A DNA stretch of 64,000 bases, taken from assembly GCA_023391695.1 (NCBI GenBank), contig JAEWAK010000041.1, positions 8,427-72,426 on the forward strand. Reading direction: 5' to 3'. A model generated the notes under the pieces. That model made no database searches. It was not told the DNA's origin and saw only the letters and a list, made by a program, of their open reading frames with translations. Source of the stretch: Bacillota bacterium (GTDB lineage: Bacteria > Bacillota > Clostridia > Lachnospirales > Lachnospiraceae). A program made the translations under genes and the position numbers. Shown here in pieces: positions 44,644 through 54,076 of this stretch (position 1 is the first letter of the stretch; each line of letters starts with the position of its first letter).

Positions 44644-44703
44644 TGTCATTCAGTTTATATAATTGTCATTCCATTTATATAATTATCATTCCGTTATATA
44701 TCA
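44644..44703. repeat. Three-copy 20-bp tandem repeat between rsmG and mnmG
   Basis: TGTCATTCAGTTTATATAAT, then TGTCATTCCATTTATATAAT, then a more diverged copy with TATCATTCCGTT. Spacing is exactly 20 bases. It ends 12 bases past the mnmG stop. Confidence 0.8.
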
Positions 44704-44715
44704 TAATCGGACGAC

Positions 44716-46614
44716 TTAGATTGCAGGTTTACTAATATTCCTTTTAAACTGTTCCAGATATATCAGCAGTACGGATATATCAGCCGGCGAAACACCGGAT
44801 ATTCTGGAAGCCTGTCCTACAGATATGGGTTTTATCAGTTTAAGTTTTTGTTTTGCTTCTATTCTTAAGCTGGGAACTTTTGCGTAATCCAGATCTTTTG
44901 GAATTAATTTTCCTTCCAGCTTCTTAAAATGCTCTACCTGCTTTAACTGCCTTTGTATATAACCTTCATATTTAATATTAATATTAACCTGTTCAATTAC
45001 ATCTTTAGGCAAAGGCTGTCGGTTTTTATCAATTGGAGCGATTATTTCATAAGTCAGCTCAGGCCGTCTTATTAACTCTCCCAGAGTAGTTCCTGTTTTT
45101 AAAGTATTACTGTTATTTTCCTCCAGTAAAGCCTGCACTTCCTGATTTGCACCGATTAAAGTATTGTTTAGTCTTGTAATTTCCTCTTCAATCAGCTTCT
45201 CTTTTACCAATAAATTCTCATATCTCTCTTTGGAAATGAGTCCTGCCTGATAGCCTATTTTCGTAAGTCTTAAATCCGCATTATCCTGCCTTAACAAAAG
45301 ACGGTACTCCGCACGGGAAGTCATCATCCGGTAAGGCTCGTGGGTCTCCTTTGTTACCAGGTCATCAATTAATACACCGATATATGCCTGGGAGCGGTCC
45401 AGGATTACCGGATCCCTGCCAAGTAATTTCATGGCTGCATTCATTCCGGCCATTAATCCCTGTGCCGCCGCTTCCTCATATCCGGAGCTGCCATTAAACT
45501 GCCCTCCGCTGAATAAACCTTCGATGTTTTTAAATTCCAGGGTAGGCTTTAACTGCATGGGATTAATACAATCATACTCAATAGCATAGGCATTTCGCAC
45601 TATCCTGGCATTTTCCAGGCCTGCCACACTGCGGTACATCTGGTATTGCACATCTTCCGGAAGAGAACTGGACATACCGCCCACATACATCTCATTAGTA
45701 TAATTGCCTTCCGGCTCAATAAATACCTGATGCCTGTCTTTATCTGCAAATTTTACTACTTTATCTTCAATGGAAGGACAGTATCTGGGACCGGTGCCTT
45801 TAATATTACCGGAATATAAAGGAGACCGGTCAATATTGGCCCGGATTATATCATGTGTATTCTCATTGGTATAGGTTAACCAGCAGGAGACCTGTTCTTT
45901 CTTAATACTTTCCGCTGTGTTGGTAAATGAAAACGGTACAATTTCATCATCCCCAAACTGCTCCTCCATTTTACTGAAATCAATGGACCTTTTATCGATG
46001 CGGGCCGGTGTTCCGGTTTTAAAACGGTACATTTCGATACCAATGGATTTCAAAGATTCCGTCAAATGATTTGCTGCCTGTAATCCATTCGGTCCCGTAA
46101 AAATGCTGACATCACCGTAAACACACCGGGCATTCAGATAAGTACCTGTACACAAAATAACTGCCCTGCAGGGATAATTTCCACCGGAAAAAGTTTTTAT
46201 CCCCACAACCTGTCCGTCTTCCACTAATATTTCAGCAACTTCTGCCTGTTTTAAAGTAAGATTCTGTGTATTCTCCAACACTTTTCTCATTGATCTGCTG
46301 TAATCCTGTTTATCTGCCTGGGCACGGAGGGAATGCACGGCCGGGCCTTTTGAAATGTTTAACATCTTTGACTGGATATAGGTCTTATCAATATTCTTTC
46401 CCATTTCCCCGCCTAAAGCATCAATCTCCCTGACCAAATGTCCTTTTGATGTTCCTCCTATATTCGGATTGCAGGGCATCAAAGCAATACTATCCATGCT
46501 GATCGTAACAATTAATGTATTAAGAGATAATCTTGCACACGCTAATGCCGCTTCACAGCCTGCATGGCCTGCACCAACCACTGCAACATCATAAGTTTCA
46601 TAAGTATATGACAT
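44716..46614 (-). CDS. mnmG: tRNA uridine 5-carboxymethylaminomethyl modification enzyme MnmG (GidA)
   Basis: 632 aa FAD enzyme that, with MnmE, modifies U34 of certain tRNAs. FAD site DVAVVGAGHAGCEAALACAR at the start, then NPNIGGTSKGHLVREIDALGG and PSIEDKVVKF; all are typical. The frame opens at 46704, but the ATG at 46614 has GGAGG at 5 bases (with another ATG one codon before), and the product begins MSYTYETYDVAVV. It lies directly after mnmE on the same strand. Confidence 0.97.
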   Translation of the reverse strand: MSYTYETYDVAVVGAGHAGCEAALACARLSLNTLIVTISMDSIALMPCNPNIGGTSKGHLVREIDALGGEMGKNIDKTYIQSKMLNISKGPAVHSLRAQADKQDYSRSMRKVLENTQNLTLKQAEVAEILVEDGQVVGIKTFSGGNYPCRAVILCTGTYLNARCVYGDVSIFTGPNGLQAANHLTESLKSIGIEMYRFKTGTPARIDKRSIDFSKMEEQFGDDEIVPFSFTNTAESIKKEQVSCWLTYTNENTHDIIRANIDRSPLYSGNIKGTGPRYCPSIEDKVVKFADKDRHQVFIEPEGNYTNEMYVGGMSSSLPEDVQYQMYRSVAGLENARIVRNAYAIEYDCINPMQLKPTLEFKNIEGLFSGGQFNGSSGYEEAAAQGLMAGMNAAMKLLGRDPVILDRSQAYIGVLIDDLVTKETHEPYRMMTSRAEYRLLLRQDNADLRLTKIGYQAGLISKERYENLLVKEKLIEEEITRLNNTLIGANQEVQALLEENNSNTLKTGTTLGELIRRPELTYEIIAPIDKNRQPLPKDVIEQVNINIKYEGYIQRQLKQVEHFKKLEGKLIPKDLDYAKVPSLRIEAKQKLKLIKPISVGQASRISGVSPADISVLLIYLEQFKRNISKPAI

Positions 46615-46712
46615 CATATCCTCCTTAAATCTTAAGTTAATCTTTCCACAACTTTTCTTACCCTCAGGTAATACCCCGGATAATGGAGCCAAAAACACGC
46701 TCAATCAGATAT

Positions 46713-48089
46713 TTATTTACCCATACAAAATTCACGAAAGATTGTATTTACCAGATCTTCATCCACAGCTTCTCCGATAATACCTCCCAACAGTTCATAA
46801 GCATGCATCAGGTCAATGGAATAAAAATCCTCCGGCATATCATCTTCTATGCTTTTTATCACCATCTCAAGACTCTGAATACTTCCGGCAATGGCTTCCT
46901 TCTGCCTTATATTGGTTATATATATTTCATCGTTAAAATTTAACTGACCCTGAAAGAACTGATCCATAATCCATTCTTCCAGCAAATCAATTCCTTTATT
47001 TTCTTTGGCAGAAACGGAAATCATATCTTTACCGGTTAATGTTCTTATCTGCCCGGAATCTATTACGGCAGCAAGATCCGATTTATTTAATAATATAATT
47101 GATTTTTTATCCTTTATTAAATCGATTATTTCATAATCGTTCTCATCCAGTTCCGTTGAGGCATCTACTACATATATAATTAAATCCGCATCCTCAGCTG
47201 ATTTTTTTGCTTTATTTACACCAATCTTTTCGACAATGTCTTCCGTTGTGCGTATTCCAGCCGTATCTACTATATTAAGGGATATATTGCCCAGCTGTAT
47301 GGTTTCTTCCAGGGTATCCCTGGTTGTCCCCGCTATTTCAGTAACTATGGCCCTGTCTGATCCGACCAAAACATTTAACAGTGAGGATTTGCCTGCATTG
47401 GGCTTGCCTAGTATGACGGTTTTTATTCCTTCTTTCAGTAATCGTCCGTTTTCTGCGGACTTTAATAATAATCTGAGCTCAACTAAATTATCATCGATAT
47501 GAGAACTTAATTCATGGTTAAAACCAACTAAACTAATATGCTCCGGATCATCCAGGGCAGCTTCGATAAAAGCCAGGTCATGGATAATGCTGTCCCGGAT
47601 TTCCTTAATTTTATTTAAAACATTGCCTCTTAACTGGTTAATGGAATTTTTAAGAGCAAATTCATTTTTAGCGGTAATTATATCACTGACCGCCTCAGCC
47701 TGTGATAAATCGATCCTGCCGTTTAAAAAGGCACGTTTCGTAAATTCTCCCGGCTCAGCTGTCCTTACACCGTGTTTTAAAACCGTCTCCAGAATACGCC
47801 TGGTTACTACGATACCCCCATGGCAGTCTATTTCTACCACATCTTCTTTCGTATAACTTTTTGGCCCTTTCATAATTAATACCATTACTTCATCAATTAT
47901 GGCATCTTTATCCACAATATAACCGTAATGAATGGTATGGCTGGGCATAAGTGACAGCTTTTTATCACCTGACCTGCTTTTATAGATTTTATCCATGACC
48001 GGCAAAGCATCTTCTCCGCTTATGCGGATGATACTGATTCCGGCGTTATTCATTGCGGTAGCAATAGCAGCAATCGTATCTGTATTCAT
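46713..48089 (-). CDS. mnmE: tRNA modification GTPase MnmE (TrmE)
   Basis: 458 aa. The N-terminal folate domain, a GTPase with GKPNAGKSSLLN, DTAGIR and NKSD (written LLNKSDL), and the C-terminal end FCMGK with the cysteine typical of MnmE. The frame starts at 48143, but the ATG at 48089 (MNTDTIAAIATAMNNAGI) has GGGAG at 6 bases. The order mnmE-mnmG is conserved; the partner acts next door. Confidence 0.97.
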   Translation of the reverse strand: MNTDTIAAIATAMNNAGISIIRISGEDALPVMDKIYKSRSGDKKLSLMPSHTIHYGYIVDKDAIIDEVMVLIMKGPKSYTKEDVVEIDCHGGIVVTRRILETVLKHGVRTAEPGEFTKRAFLNGRIDLSQAEAVSDIITAKNEFALKNSINQLRGNVLNKIKEIRDSIIHDLAFIEAALDDPEHISLVGFNHELSSHIDDNLVELRLLLKSAENGRLLKEGIKTVILGKPNAGKSSLLNVLVGSDRAIVTEIAGTTRDTLEETIQLGNISLNIVDTAGIRTTEDIVEKIGVNKAKKSAEDADLIIYVVDASTELDENDYEIIDLIKDKKSIILLNKSDLAAVIDSGQIRTLTGKDMISVSAKENKGIDLLEEWIMDQFFQGQLNFNDEIYITNIRQKEAIAGSIQSLEMVIKSIEDDMPEDFYSIDLMHAYELLGGIIGEAVDEDLVNTIFREFCMGK

Positions 48090-48182
48090 ATCCTGCTCCC
48101 ATCTATGCACACTTGAGGACATATTTAGAAAAGAGTGTATCAAAGCAAATTTATCTTTGGTACACCCTCAACCTTATCCTTA

Positions 48183-48932
48183 TTACACTTCACTATGCTT
48201 TTGACTATATTCTCTGTTTTTATTATTATTCCCGTTATATTCCTTATTTGTCCTGTCACCGTGTGAATACTTACTGTGATTATTATATTTATAATCCCTG
48301 TTTATCGCACCTTTTTTTAATGTAACTACGACTCTTCTGAAAGGCTCTTCCCCTTCACTGTGGGTTTCAACAAATTTGTCATTCTGCAAAACAGAATGAA
48401 TAATTCTTCTTTCATAAGGATTCATAGGTTCTAGAGAAACGGATTTTTTTGTTCTTTTTACTTTATACGCAATGTTTTTACCTAAGTTTTCAAGAGTTTC
48501 CTTTCTTCTCTGGCGGTAATTTTCCGTATCTAACTTAACCTTTAAATAATTTTCACTTTCCTTATTTAATACAAGACTTACCAAATACTGCAGGGAATCC
48601 AGGGTTTGTCCTCTTTTACCGATTAAAACTCCCATATCGTCACCAACAATGTTAATGTCCATCGAGGAATTTTCTTCATCGTATTCCACTTCCAGTTTAG
48701 CATCGATACTCATGGCATTGAATACTTTACTTAAGAAATCCTTTGCGATATTTTCCACGCCGTCTTTTAACTTTACACGGATCCTGGCGGGTTTGTTAAA
48801 TAGTCCTAAAAAACCACTGCTTTCTTTTTCAACAACTTCATATTCAACTCTGTCGCTGGTCGTTTGTAATTTGATCAATGCTTCCGTTAACGCTTCATCC
48901 ACAGTTTTCGCAGTAACTTCTAACCACTCCAT
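48183..48932 (-). CDS. jag: SpoIIIJ-associated RNA-binding protein Jag (KhpB)
   Basis: 249 aa. N-terminal Jag domain (residues 1-55, EWLEVTAKTVDEALTEALIK), KH domain with VGDDMGVLIGKRGQTLDSLQ and C-terminal R3H with RRIIHSVLQNDKFVETHSEG. The last 40 residues are Asn, Lys, His and Tyr rich and low in complexity. It is 2 bases after yidC. It partners KhpA or the YidC insertase in other firmicutes. ATG 48932. Confidence 0.95.
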   Translation of the reverse strand: MEWLEVTAKTVDEALTEALIKLQTTSDRVEYEVVEKESSGFLGLFNKPARIRVKLKDGVENIAKDFLSKVFNAMSIDAKLEVEYDEENSSMDINIVGDDMGVLIGKRGQTLDSLQYLVSLVLNKESENYLKVKLDTENYRQRRKETLENLGKNIAYKVKRTKKSVSLEPMNPYERRIIHSVLQNDKFVETHSEGEEPFRRVVVTLKKGAINRDYKYNNHSKYSHGDRTNKEYNGNNNKNREYSQKHSEV

Positions 48933-48934
48933 AC

Positions 48935-50200
48935 TTACTTTTCCCCCTTATTATTATTCCTGTTTTTAAGAAGATTCGCATTTGCGGCGATACTGCCTGC
49001 TTTATAAGACACATCGCTCTTCTTATAATCAGAAGGTTCATAGTTCTTTTTAACAGAATTTGCATAACTTGTTGTAGAAATATCAGTTGCTTCCGCGGAT
49101 GCCTCAATTGATCTGGTCTGTTTTTTTGCTAACTCTTCCATGGAAGCATTCGGATCAATTCCCAACTTCGCTTTCCGTTTATTAGCCTTCATTACATTTT
49201 TTTCAATTAAAGTATCCACATCTACTTTATCCATATATTTGTTGATTATTAATTGCTGCAGGATAGCAAATACACTGCCGGCAACCCAGTATATACCAAC
49301 ACCGATCGGAAGCATGAAACAGAAAAAGCCTGACATAATAGGCATTACCGTATTCATGGCATTCATGGTTGAACTCATAGGGTTATCTTTATCTGCCGGT
49401 GGTTGCAAAGCCTGGGTCTGTTTACCCTGAACAAACTGTAAACCTGCCGCCAGAATGGGAATGAGAATTCCGGGGAACTTATAACCCGGAGGATCTATAA
49501 TATTTAATCCGCCAATAAATTTATTCACATTTAATATGTCCGCATAATTCGGGTCAATTACGGATTGTAAGGTAGGAAATTTATTACTCAGTTCAGCCCA
49601 TTCTGCGGACCGGAACTTAACCAAAATATCTATGATATGGTTCACGGATATAATTCCGTCCGTCGCAACTTCATTAAAAGAAGAAGTCTTAACACTGACT
49701 TTCGCTGCAAGATCCGTAAGTATATCAACATAGCCGCCGGTACCCCTGACTGCTTCCGCAATATTACTGTACATGTGATTAATGTCATTTACATATGCAG
49801 GTATATTATAGATAACGCGATACAATGCAAACATAATTGGCAAAGTTATTAATAAGGGCAGGCATCCCGCTGTGGGACTTGCACCGTATTTCTGATATAC
49901 TGCCTGGGTTTCCGTCTGTTGTTTCCTTAAAGATGCTTCGTCTTTTTTTCCTTTATATTTAGCCTGAATCTTCTGTATTTCCGGATTCATCTTTGATGAC
50001 AATTTTGAAAATTTCTGCTGCTTTATCGTCAAAGGAATCATGAGACCCCTAACGATAAATGTAAATAAAATAATAACGATAGCTACATTTTGTATGCCAA
50101 ATAAACTTAGGAATTCATATATAGCATTTAATATCCATCCCAATATCGATTCAATCGGCCCTAATATGCCGCCTTGCTTTGTTAAAAATATATTAAACAA
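48935..50200 (-). CDS. yidC: Membrane protein insertase YidC (SpoIIIJ)
   Basis: 421 aa. Inserts membrane proteins. Segments: FIVRGLMIPLTIKQQKFS with the hydrophilic groove arginine, GASPTAGCLPLLITLPIMFA, and GIYWVAGSVFAILQQ. The frame extends to a GTG at 50221, but AAGGAGG lies exactly 8 bases before the TTG at 50200, which I take as start (MFNIFLTKQGG). A nearby ATG is out of frame. No lipobox in the N-terminus, as expected for a polytopic form lacking a signal lipoprotein. Confidence 0.95.
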   Translation of the reverse strand: MFNIFLTKQGGILGPIESILGWILNAIYEFLSLFGIQNVAIVIILFTFIVRGLMIPLTIKQQKFSKLSSKMNPEIQKIQAKYKGKKDEASLRKQQTETQAVYQKYGASPTAGCLPLLITLPIMFALYRVIYNIPAYVNDINHMYSNIAEAVRGTGGYVDILTDLAAKVSVKTSSFNEVATDGIISVNHIIDILVKFRSAEWAELSNKFPTLQSVIDPNYADILNVNKFIGGLNIIDPPGYKFPGILIPILAAGLQFVQGKQTQALQPPADKDNPMSSTMNAMNTVMPIMSGFFCFMLPIGVGIYWVAGSVFAILQQLIINKYMDKVDVDTLIEKNVMKANKRKAKLGIDPNASMEELAKKQTRSIEASAEATDISTTSYANSVKKNYEPSDYKKSDVSYKAGSIAANANLLKNRNNNKGEK

Positions 50201-50254
50201 ATCATTTTCCTCCTTGGACACACTTATTTAGTGCCTTTTTCCTGGCTTAACTTA

Positions 50255-50470
50255 TTACGGAACCGGATCATACCCGCCTGTTGCAAAAGGATGGCATCTC
50301 AAAACTCTCCTAATAGCTAAATATGTTCCTTTTAGCGCACCATATTTTTCCAGTGCCTGAAGTGCATACAAAGAGCAGGTAGGTGTATAAATACAACTGG
50401 ACCTTCCCTTTATAGGAGAAATAAATCTTCTGTAAAATTTCACTAAAAATATTAAAATTCGTTTTATCAC
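50255..50470 (-). CDS. yidD: Membrane protein insertion efficiency factor YidD
   Basis: 71 aa. Small amphipathic protein that helps YidC. IYTPTCSLYALQALEKYGAL and RVLRCHPFATGGYDPVP are the family hallmarks. The start overlaps the rnpA stop by 4 bases. Between rnpA and yidC as in most bacteria. Confidence 0.96.
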   Translation of the reverse strand: MIKRILIFLVKFYRRFISPIKGRSSCIYTPTCSLYALQALEKYGALKGTYLAIRRVLRCHPFATGGYDPVP

Positions 50471-50817
50471 GACTTTATCATCTCTTTTAAAATTTTATGC
50501 ATTTTTGCCAGATGAAGTAATGCACTGTTTATTTCGTTATAATTTTTTCCCCTTGCACCTGCTCTTGCTATCACTACTATGTCCAAACCACTATTAAACA
50601 TAGCTTCATTCAATCTGTAACTTTCACGGATTAATCTGGTTAATCTGTGTCTAATCACACTATTTCCAACTTTTTTGCTTACAGAAATTCCGACTTTATT
50701 CTTTTCTGTGTCATTCTTTACTACGTACATAATTAAATACGTATTTGCATAGGATTTTCCATTATGATATACATACTTAAAGTTGGTATTGCTTTTCATT
50801 GATTCTGACGATTTCAA
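50467..50817 (-). CDS. rnpA: Ribonuclease P protein component
   Basis: 116 aa. Protein subunit that helps RNase P RNA trim tRNA 5' ends. Motif KVGISVSKKVGNSVIRHRLT with RLIRESYR is the RNR box. The open frame continues to 50838; I take the TTG at 50817, giving MKSSESMKSNTNFKYVYHNG, which suits the family. The ribosome site is weak (GGGAT). An internal ATG six codons on (50799) cannot be excluded. Confidence 0.93.
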   Translation of the reverse strand: MKSSESMKSNTNFKYVYHNGKSYANTYLIMYVVKNDTEKNKVGISVSKKVGNSVIRHRLTRLIRESYRLNEAMFNSGLDIVVIARAGARGKNYNEINSALLHLAKMHKILKEMIKS

Positions 50818-50922
50818 AATCCCACGGCCCTTTCTCAAACCATTCTACAACACTGCCTGCCCGCTGCAGGCTCTTTGTTAACAAAAGTTTTATAAGAGAA
50901 GAAAAGGCCACAATAATGCGAC

Positions 50923-51057
50923 CTATGCTGATAATTTGTGTCTACCTTTTGCTCTTCTGCTGGATAAAACTTTTCGTCCGTTTGAAGTACTCATCCTGGC
51001 TCTGAATCCGTGAACCTTAGCTCTGGATCTTTTCTTCGGTTGGAATGTCATTTTCAT
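50923..51057 (-). CDS. rpmH: Ribosomal protein L34
   Basis: 44 aa, too short for the size limit of ordinary gene finding. It reads MKMTFQPKKRSRAKVHGFRA and RMSTSNGRKVLSSRRAKGRH, then KLSA, the textbook L34. ATG 51057 has GGAGGTG 7 bases upstream; stop TAG at 50923-50925. First gene of the rpmH-rnpA-yidD-yidC-jag cluster to the left of the origin. Confidence 0.97.
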   Translation of the reverse strand: MKMTFQPKKRSRAKVHGFRARMSTSNGRKVLSSRRAKGRHKLSA

Positions 51058-51142
51058 TATCGCGCACCTCCTTCTAAATATACCAATATATATATGGTAA
51101 GCGTATTTGTTCTATTTTAATTAAATTTAAAATATCATGTTT

Positions 51143-51171
51143 ATTATATTCGTTAACTGCTTGTACGTCAA
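51143..51171 (-). promoter_or_regulatory. Promoter of rpmH
   Basis: On the minus strand TTGACG (51166-51171), 17-base spacer, TATAAT (51143-51148), 86 bases before the start codon. Confidence 0.8.
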
Positions 51172-51335
51172 GTAGTTATTTTATTATTCTTCATATTAGC
51201 ATACGCTTGATTCTATTATCCTGCTAAATTGCTGATTTATTCAAAAACTCAAATAAAAACCGGCCAGTTTGCTATATTTTCATAATTTCAGAATAATATT
51301 TACAGTAGTAACTTATTTTAGAGGAGGTATAAGAT

Positions 51336-51977
51336 ATGGAAAGCAGAGCATTAAAGATTTTTTCACCCATGAACAGCAACGTTTCTTTAAAAATTATACC
51401 GGGACATTTCGCCACGGGTTATTCCCATGTCAATTTCTATATTGATATGACATCCATGAAGACTCGGCTGAATGAAGCGGTGGAAGCTGCCAAAACAATG
51501 GTAAAGTTAAATAACAGCGATATGATTGTGGATACCATAATATGTATGGACGGCTGCGAAGTCATAGGTGGCTTCCTCGCCAGGGAATTATCCAAAGCAG
51601 GCATATTATCCATGAATGCCCATAAAACAATTTATATCATCTCTCCCGAATACAGCAACGGACAATTAATTTTCAGGGATAATAACCTGCCTGCCGTTCT
51701 GGGTAAACATATCCTGCTGCTGGTCGCATCAGTTACAACAGGAAATACCGTAAGGAAAAGTATAGAATGCATTAAATATTACGGCGGAAATATACAAGGT
51801 ATCAATGCCATATTCAGTGCAGTTGATAAAATAGAAGGCTTTCCGGTTAATTCCATATTTAAATCAAAGGATCTGCCGGAATATAAAACTTATAATATTA
51901 ATAACTGTCCCTTCTGCAAAGCAGACCAGAATATAGAGGCAATCATAAACGGTTACGGTTATACCAGACTAAAATAA
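51336..51977 (+). CDS. Phosphoribosyltransferase-like protein (PyrE type fold)
   Basis: 213 aa. The plan is that of an orotate PRTase: FATGYSHVNFYIDMTSMKTR at the N-terminus, CMDGCEVIGGFLARELS near 70, and LLLVASVTTGNTVRKSIECI (127-146) at the place of the PRPP loop. There the two acidic residues normal in PRTases (VDDxxTTG) are absent; V130, A131 and S132 take their place. The C-terminus adds NNCPFCKAD, a half zinc knuckle. ATG 51336 with GAGGAGG. It lies alone between rpmH (divergent) and the origin. It is probably a regulatory or altered PRTase rather than a working OPRT. Confidence 0.7.
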   Translation: MESRALKIFSPMNSNVSLKIIPGHFATGYSHVNFYIDMTSMKTRLNEAVEAAKTMVKLNNSDMIVDTIICMDGCEVIGGFLARELSKAGILSMNAHKTIYIISPEYSNGQLIFRDNNLPAVLGKHILLLVASVTTGNTVRKSIECIKYYGGNIQGINAIFSAVDKIEGFPVNSIFKSKDLPEYKTYNINNCPFCKADQNIEAIINGYGYTRLK

Positions 51978-52010
51978 AGGTTAAGATTCAGCCACTGCGT
52001 TTTTAACGAA

Positions 52011-52047
52011 CCGTATCCGGCTAAGGGAAACCTGCAGCCGGATGCGG
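52011..52047 (+). terminator. Hairpin after the PRTase-like gene
   Basis: CCGTATCCGGCT (52011-52022) and AGCCGGATGCGG (52036-52047) pair with one mismatch, 33 bases after the stop, without a T-tract. It stands just before the origin region and may act as a boundary. Confidence 0.5.
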
Positions 52048-52139
52048 CTTATCGGACTTTACCTCTCCTTTACAATGATCTGATTTTCCATTCATATCTT
52101 CTCTTTTTTTCACTTTTCCAGCTAAAAATATAACAAAAA

Positions 52140-52449
52140 TTCACCGATAAAAATTAAAAACAATCGTTTCACACATAGTTATCCACAAATTGTTGATAAT
52201 TTGTGGATAACTATGTTAATTGGTGTGAATATTTTAAACAATTGTAAATTTAATCCCCACGAAAACTAGAATTTTTTGATGTTTATACTTTTTATAATTT
52301 ATTCACACAATTGTTGTTAAACGGAATTCGCATGGGGATAACCCCTGCCTGGAGAGATTAATTTACATATTAGCATTGAAATATCCACAATTTTGTTATA
52401 TCATATAAATTAGGTATGTACGAAATTTTATATTAGGGAGATTAATGTA
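52140..52449. other. oriC: Replication origin, part upstream of dnaA
   Basis: DnaA boxes: TTATCCACA (52179-52187) and its inverse TGTGGATAA (52202-52210), which lie in a 19-base perfect inverted repeat (52173-52191 with 52198-52216), plus TTATTCACA at 52299-52307 and near-boxes near 52331 and 52381. The region is AT-rich, stands directly before dnaA, and the gene order around it is the classic firmicute origin. Confidence 0.9.
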
Positions 52450-53811
52450 ATGAATGAAATTCAAGATAAATGGGACGAAATACTGGAATATCTTAAAATC
52501 GAACATTGTGTAACCGATGTTTCTTTTAAAACCTGGTTACTTCCTTTAAAAGTATATTCCATAAAAGATAATTTAATTACTATTTCTATAGATGACAAAA
52601 TGATCGGCCCTGACAGTAAAAATTTCATAAGCAGAAAATACGGAATTCCGTTAAAAGTTGCAGTTACCGAAATCATGAATCAAAATTATGATTTGGAATT
52701 CATACTGGAAAGCCAGATAGAACCTGCCAAAACCAAAAGCGCAGCTGCAGCTGACAGTAAAAATAAAAATCAGAAAAACGGACTATCCTTCTTAAATCCA
52801 AGGTATACCTTTGACACCTTTGTAGTTGGTGCCAATAATAACCTTGCACATGCGGCATCCTTAGCAGTAGCCGAGTCCCCGGCTGAAATCTATAATCCGC
52901 TGTTTATCTATGGAGGCGTTGGATTGGGTAAAACCCACCTGATGCATTCCATAGCTCATTATATATTGGAACAGAATGCTAACAGCAAAGTTATGTATGT
53001 AACCAGTGAGAAATTTACCAACGAATTAATTGAATCCATCCGTAATGTGAATACAACCCCTACGGAATTCAGGGAAAAATACAGAAACATCGATGTTCTC
53101 CTTATCGATGATATTCAATTTATTATAGGAAAAGAAAGTACCCAGGAAGAATTTTTCCATACCTTTAACACCCTTCATGAATCCAAGAAACAGATCATCA
53201 TATCCAGTGATAAACCGCCTAAGGATATTTTAACCCTGGAAGAAAGACTCCGTTCCCGGTTTGAATGGGGGTTAACCGTTGATATCCAGCAACCGGATTA
53301 TGAAACCCGTATGGCAATCCTTAAGAAAAAGGAAGAACTGGACGGACTGCAGATTGACAATGAAGTAATGAAATACATAGCAACGAATGTTAAATCCAAT
53401 ATTAGAGAACTGGAGGGCGCCTTAACAAAAATAGTTGCCCTTTCCCGTTTAAAAAAGCAGGAAGTTAACGTCACCCTTGCGGAAGAAGCTTTAAAAGACC
53501 TGATTTCACCGGATGATAAAAAGCAGATAACACCGTCCTTGATTATAGATGTTATTGCGGAACATTTTAATATTACAACCAATGAAATCTATTCTGTTAA
53601 TAAGAGCAGGAACATAGCTTATCCGAGGCAGGTTGCCATGTACTTATGCCGTAAACTGACTGATTTCTCCCTTTCCGATATCGGGAAGATTATGGGCAAC
53701 CGGGATCATACAACCGTACTCCATGGTATTGATAAGGTTGAAGCCAATATTAAGAAAGATCCAAGCATGCAAAATACAATCGAAGTTTTAACCAAAAAAA
53801 TCAATCCTTAA
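52450..53811 (+). CDS. dnaA: Chromosomal replication initiator DnaA
   Basis: 453 aa AAA+ initiator. Domain I at 1-90, then the ATPase with GGVGLGKTHLMHSI (Walker A), VLLIDDIQFIIGKE (Walker B) and the arginine-finger region; the DnaA signature in the DNA-binding domain is AYPRQVAMYLCRKLTDFSLS followed by GNRDHTTVLHG. ATG 52450 has a GGGAG site. It starts the dnaA-dnaN-recF-gyrBA run. DnaA boxes lie on both sides. Confidence 0.99.
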   Translation: MNEIQDKWDEILEYLKIEHCVTDVSFKTWLLPLKVYSIKDNLITISIDDKMIGPDSKNFISRKYGIPLKVAVTEIMNQNYDLEFILESQIEPAKTKSAAAADSKNKNQKNGLSFLNPRYTFDTFVVGANNNLAHAASLAVAESPAEIYNPLFIYGGVGLGKTHLMHSIAHYILEQNANSKVMYVTSEKFTNELIESIRNVNTTPTEFREKYRNIDVLLIDDIQFIIGKESTQEEFFHTFNTLHESKKQIIISSDKPPKDILTLEERLRSRFEWGLTVDIQQPDYETRMAILKKKEELDGLQIDNEVMKYIATNVKSNIRELEGALTKIVALSRLKKQEVNVTLAEEALKDLISPDDKKQITPSLIIDVIAEHFNITTNEIYSVNKSRNIAYPRQVAMYLCRKLTDFSLSDIGKIMGNRDHTTVLHGIDKVEANIKKDPSMQNTIEVLTKKINP

Positions 53812-54076
53812 TAAAGGTTTATTTTTTTCCACAGACCGTTGTTAGTAAGATGTTATTCCCATGTGATTTGCCGTTGGATAACTTAAAGATAATTTTTATG
53901 CTGATTTTATCATACAAATTTGGCTTTCATTCTTTCACAAGGTTATCCTTTTCTTAAAACCATGGTTTTTATGGTATTAAAGTACTTATACACAAATTAA
54001 CAGCCCCTATTACTACTGCTAAAAAATTTTATTATAGATATTTATATGAAAACCGCGAAGGGAGTTATACACAATT
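53812..54076 (+). other. oriC: Replication origin, part between dnaA and dnaN (probable unwinding site)
   Basis: DnaA box TTATACACA at 53986-53994, a C4 run at 54004-54007, then TTACTACTGCTA (54010-54021), which read 3' to 5' on the other strand gives AAT GAT GAC GAT, the DnaA-trio pattern, followed by a 28-base AT-only stretch. A further box TTATACACA lies at 54065-54073. The order box, GC run, trio, AT stretch is that of the B. subtilis basal unwinding system. The strand and order are my inference. Confidence 0.72.
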
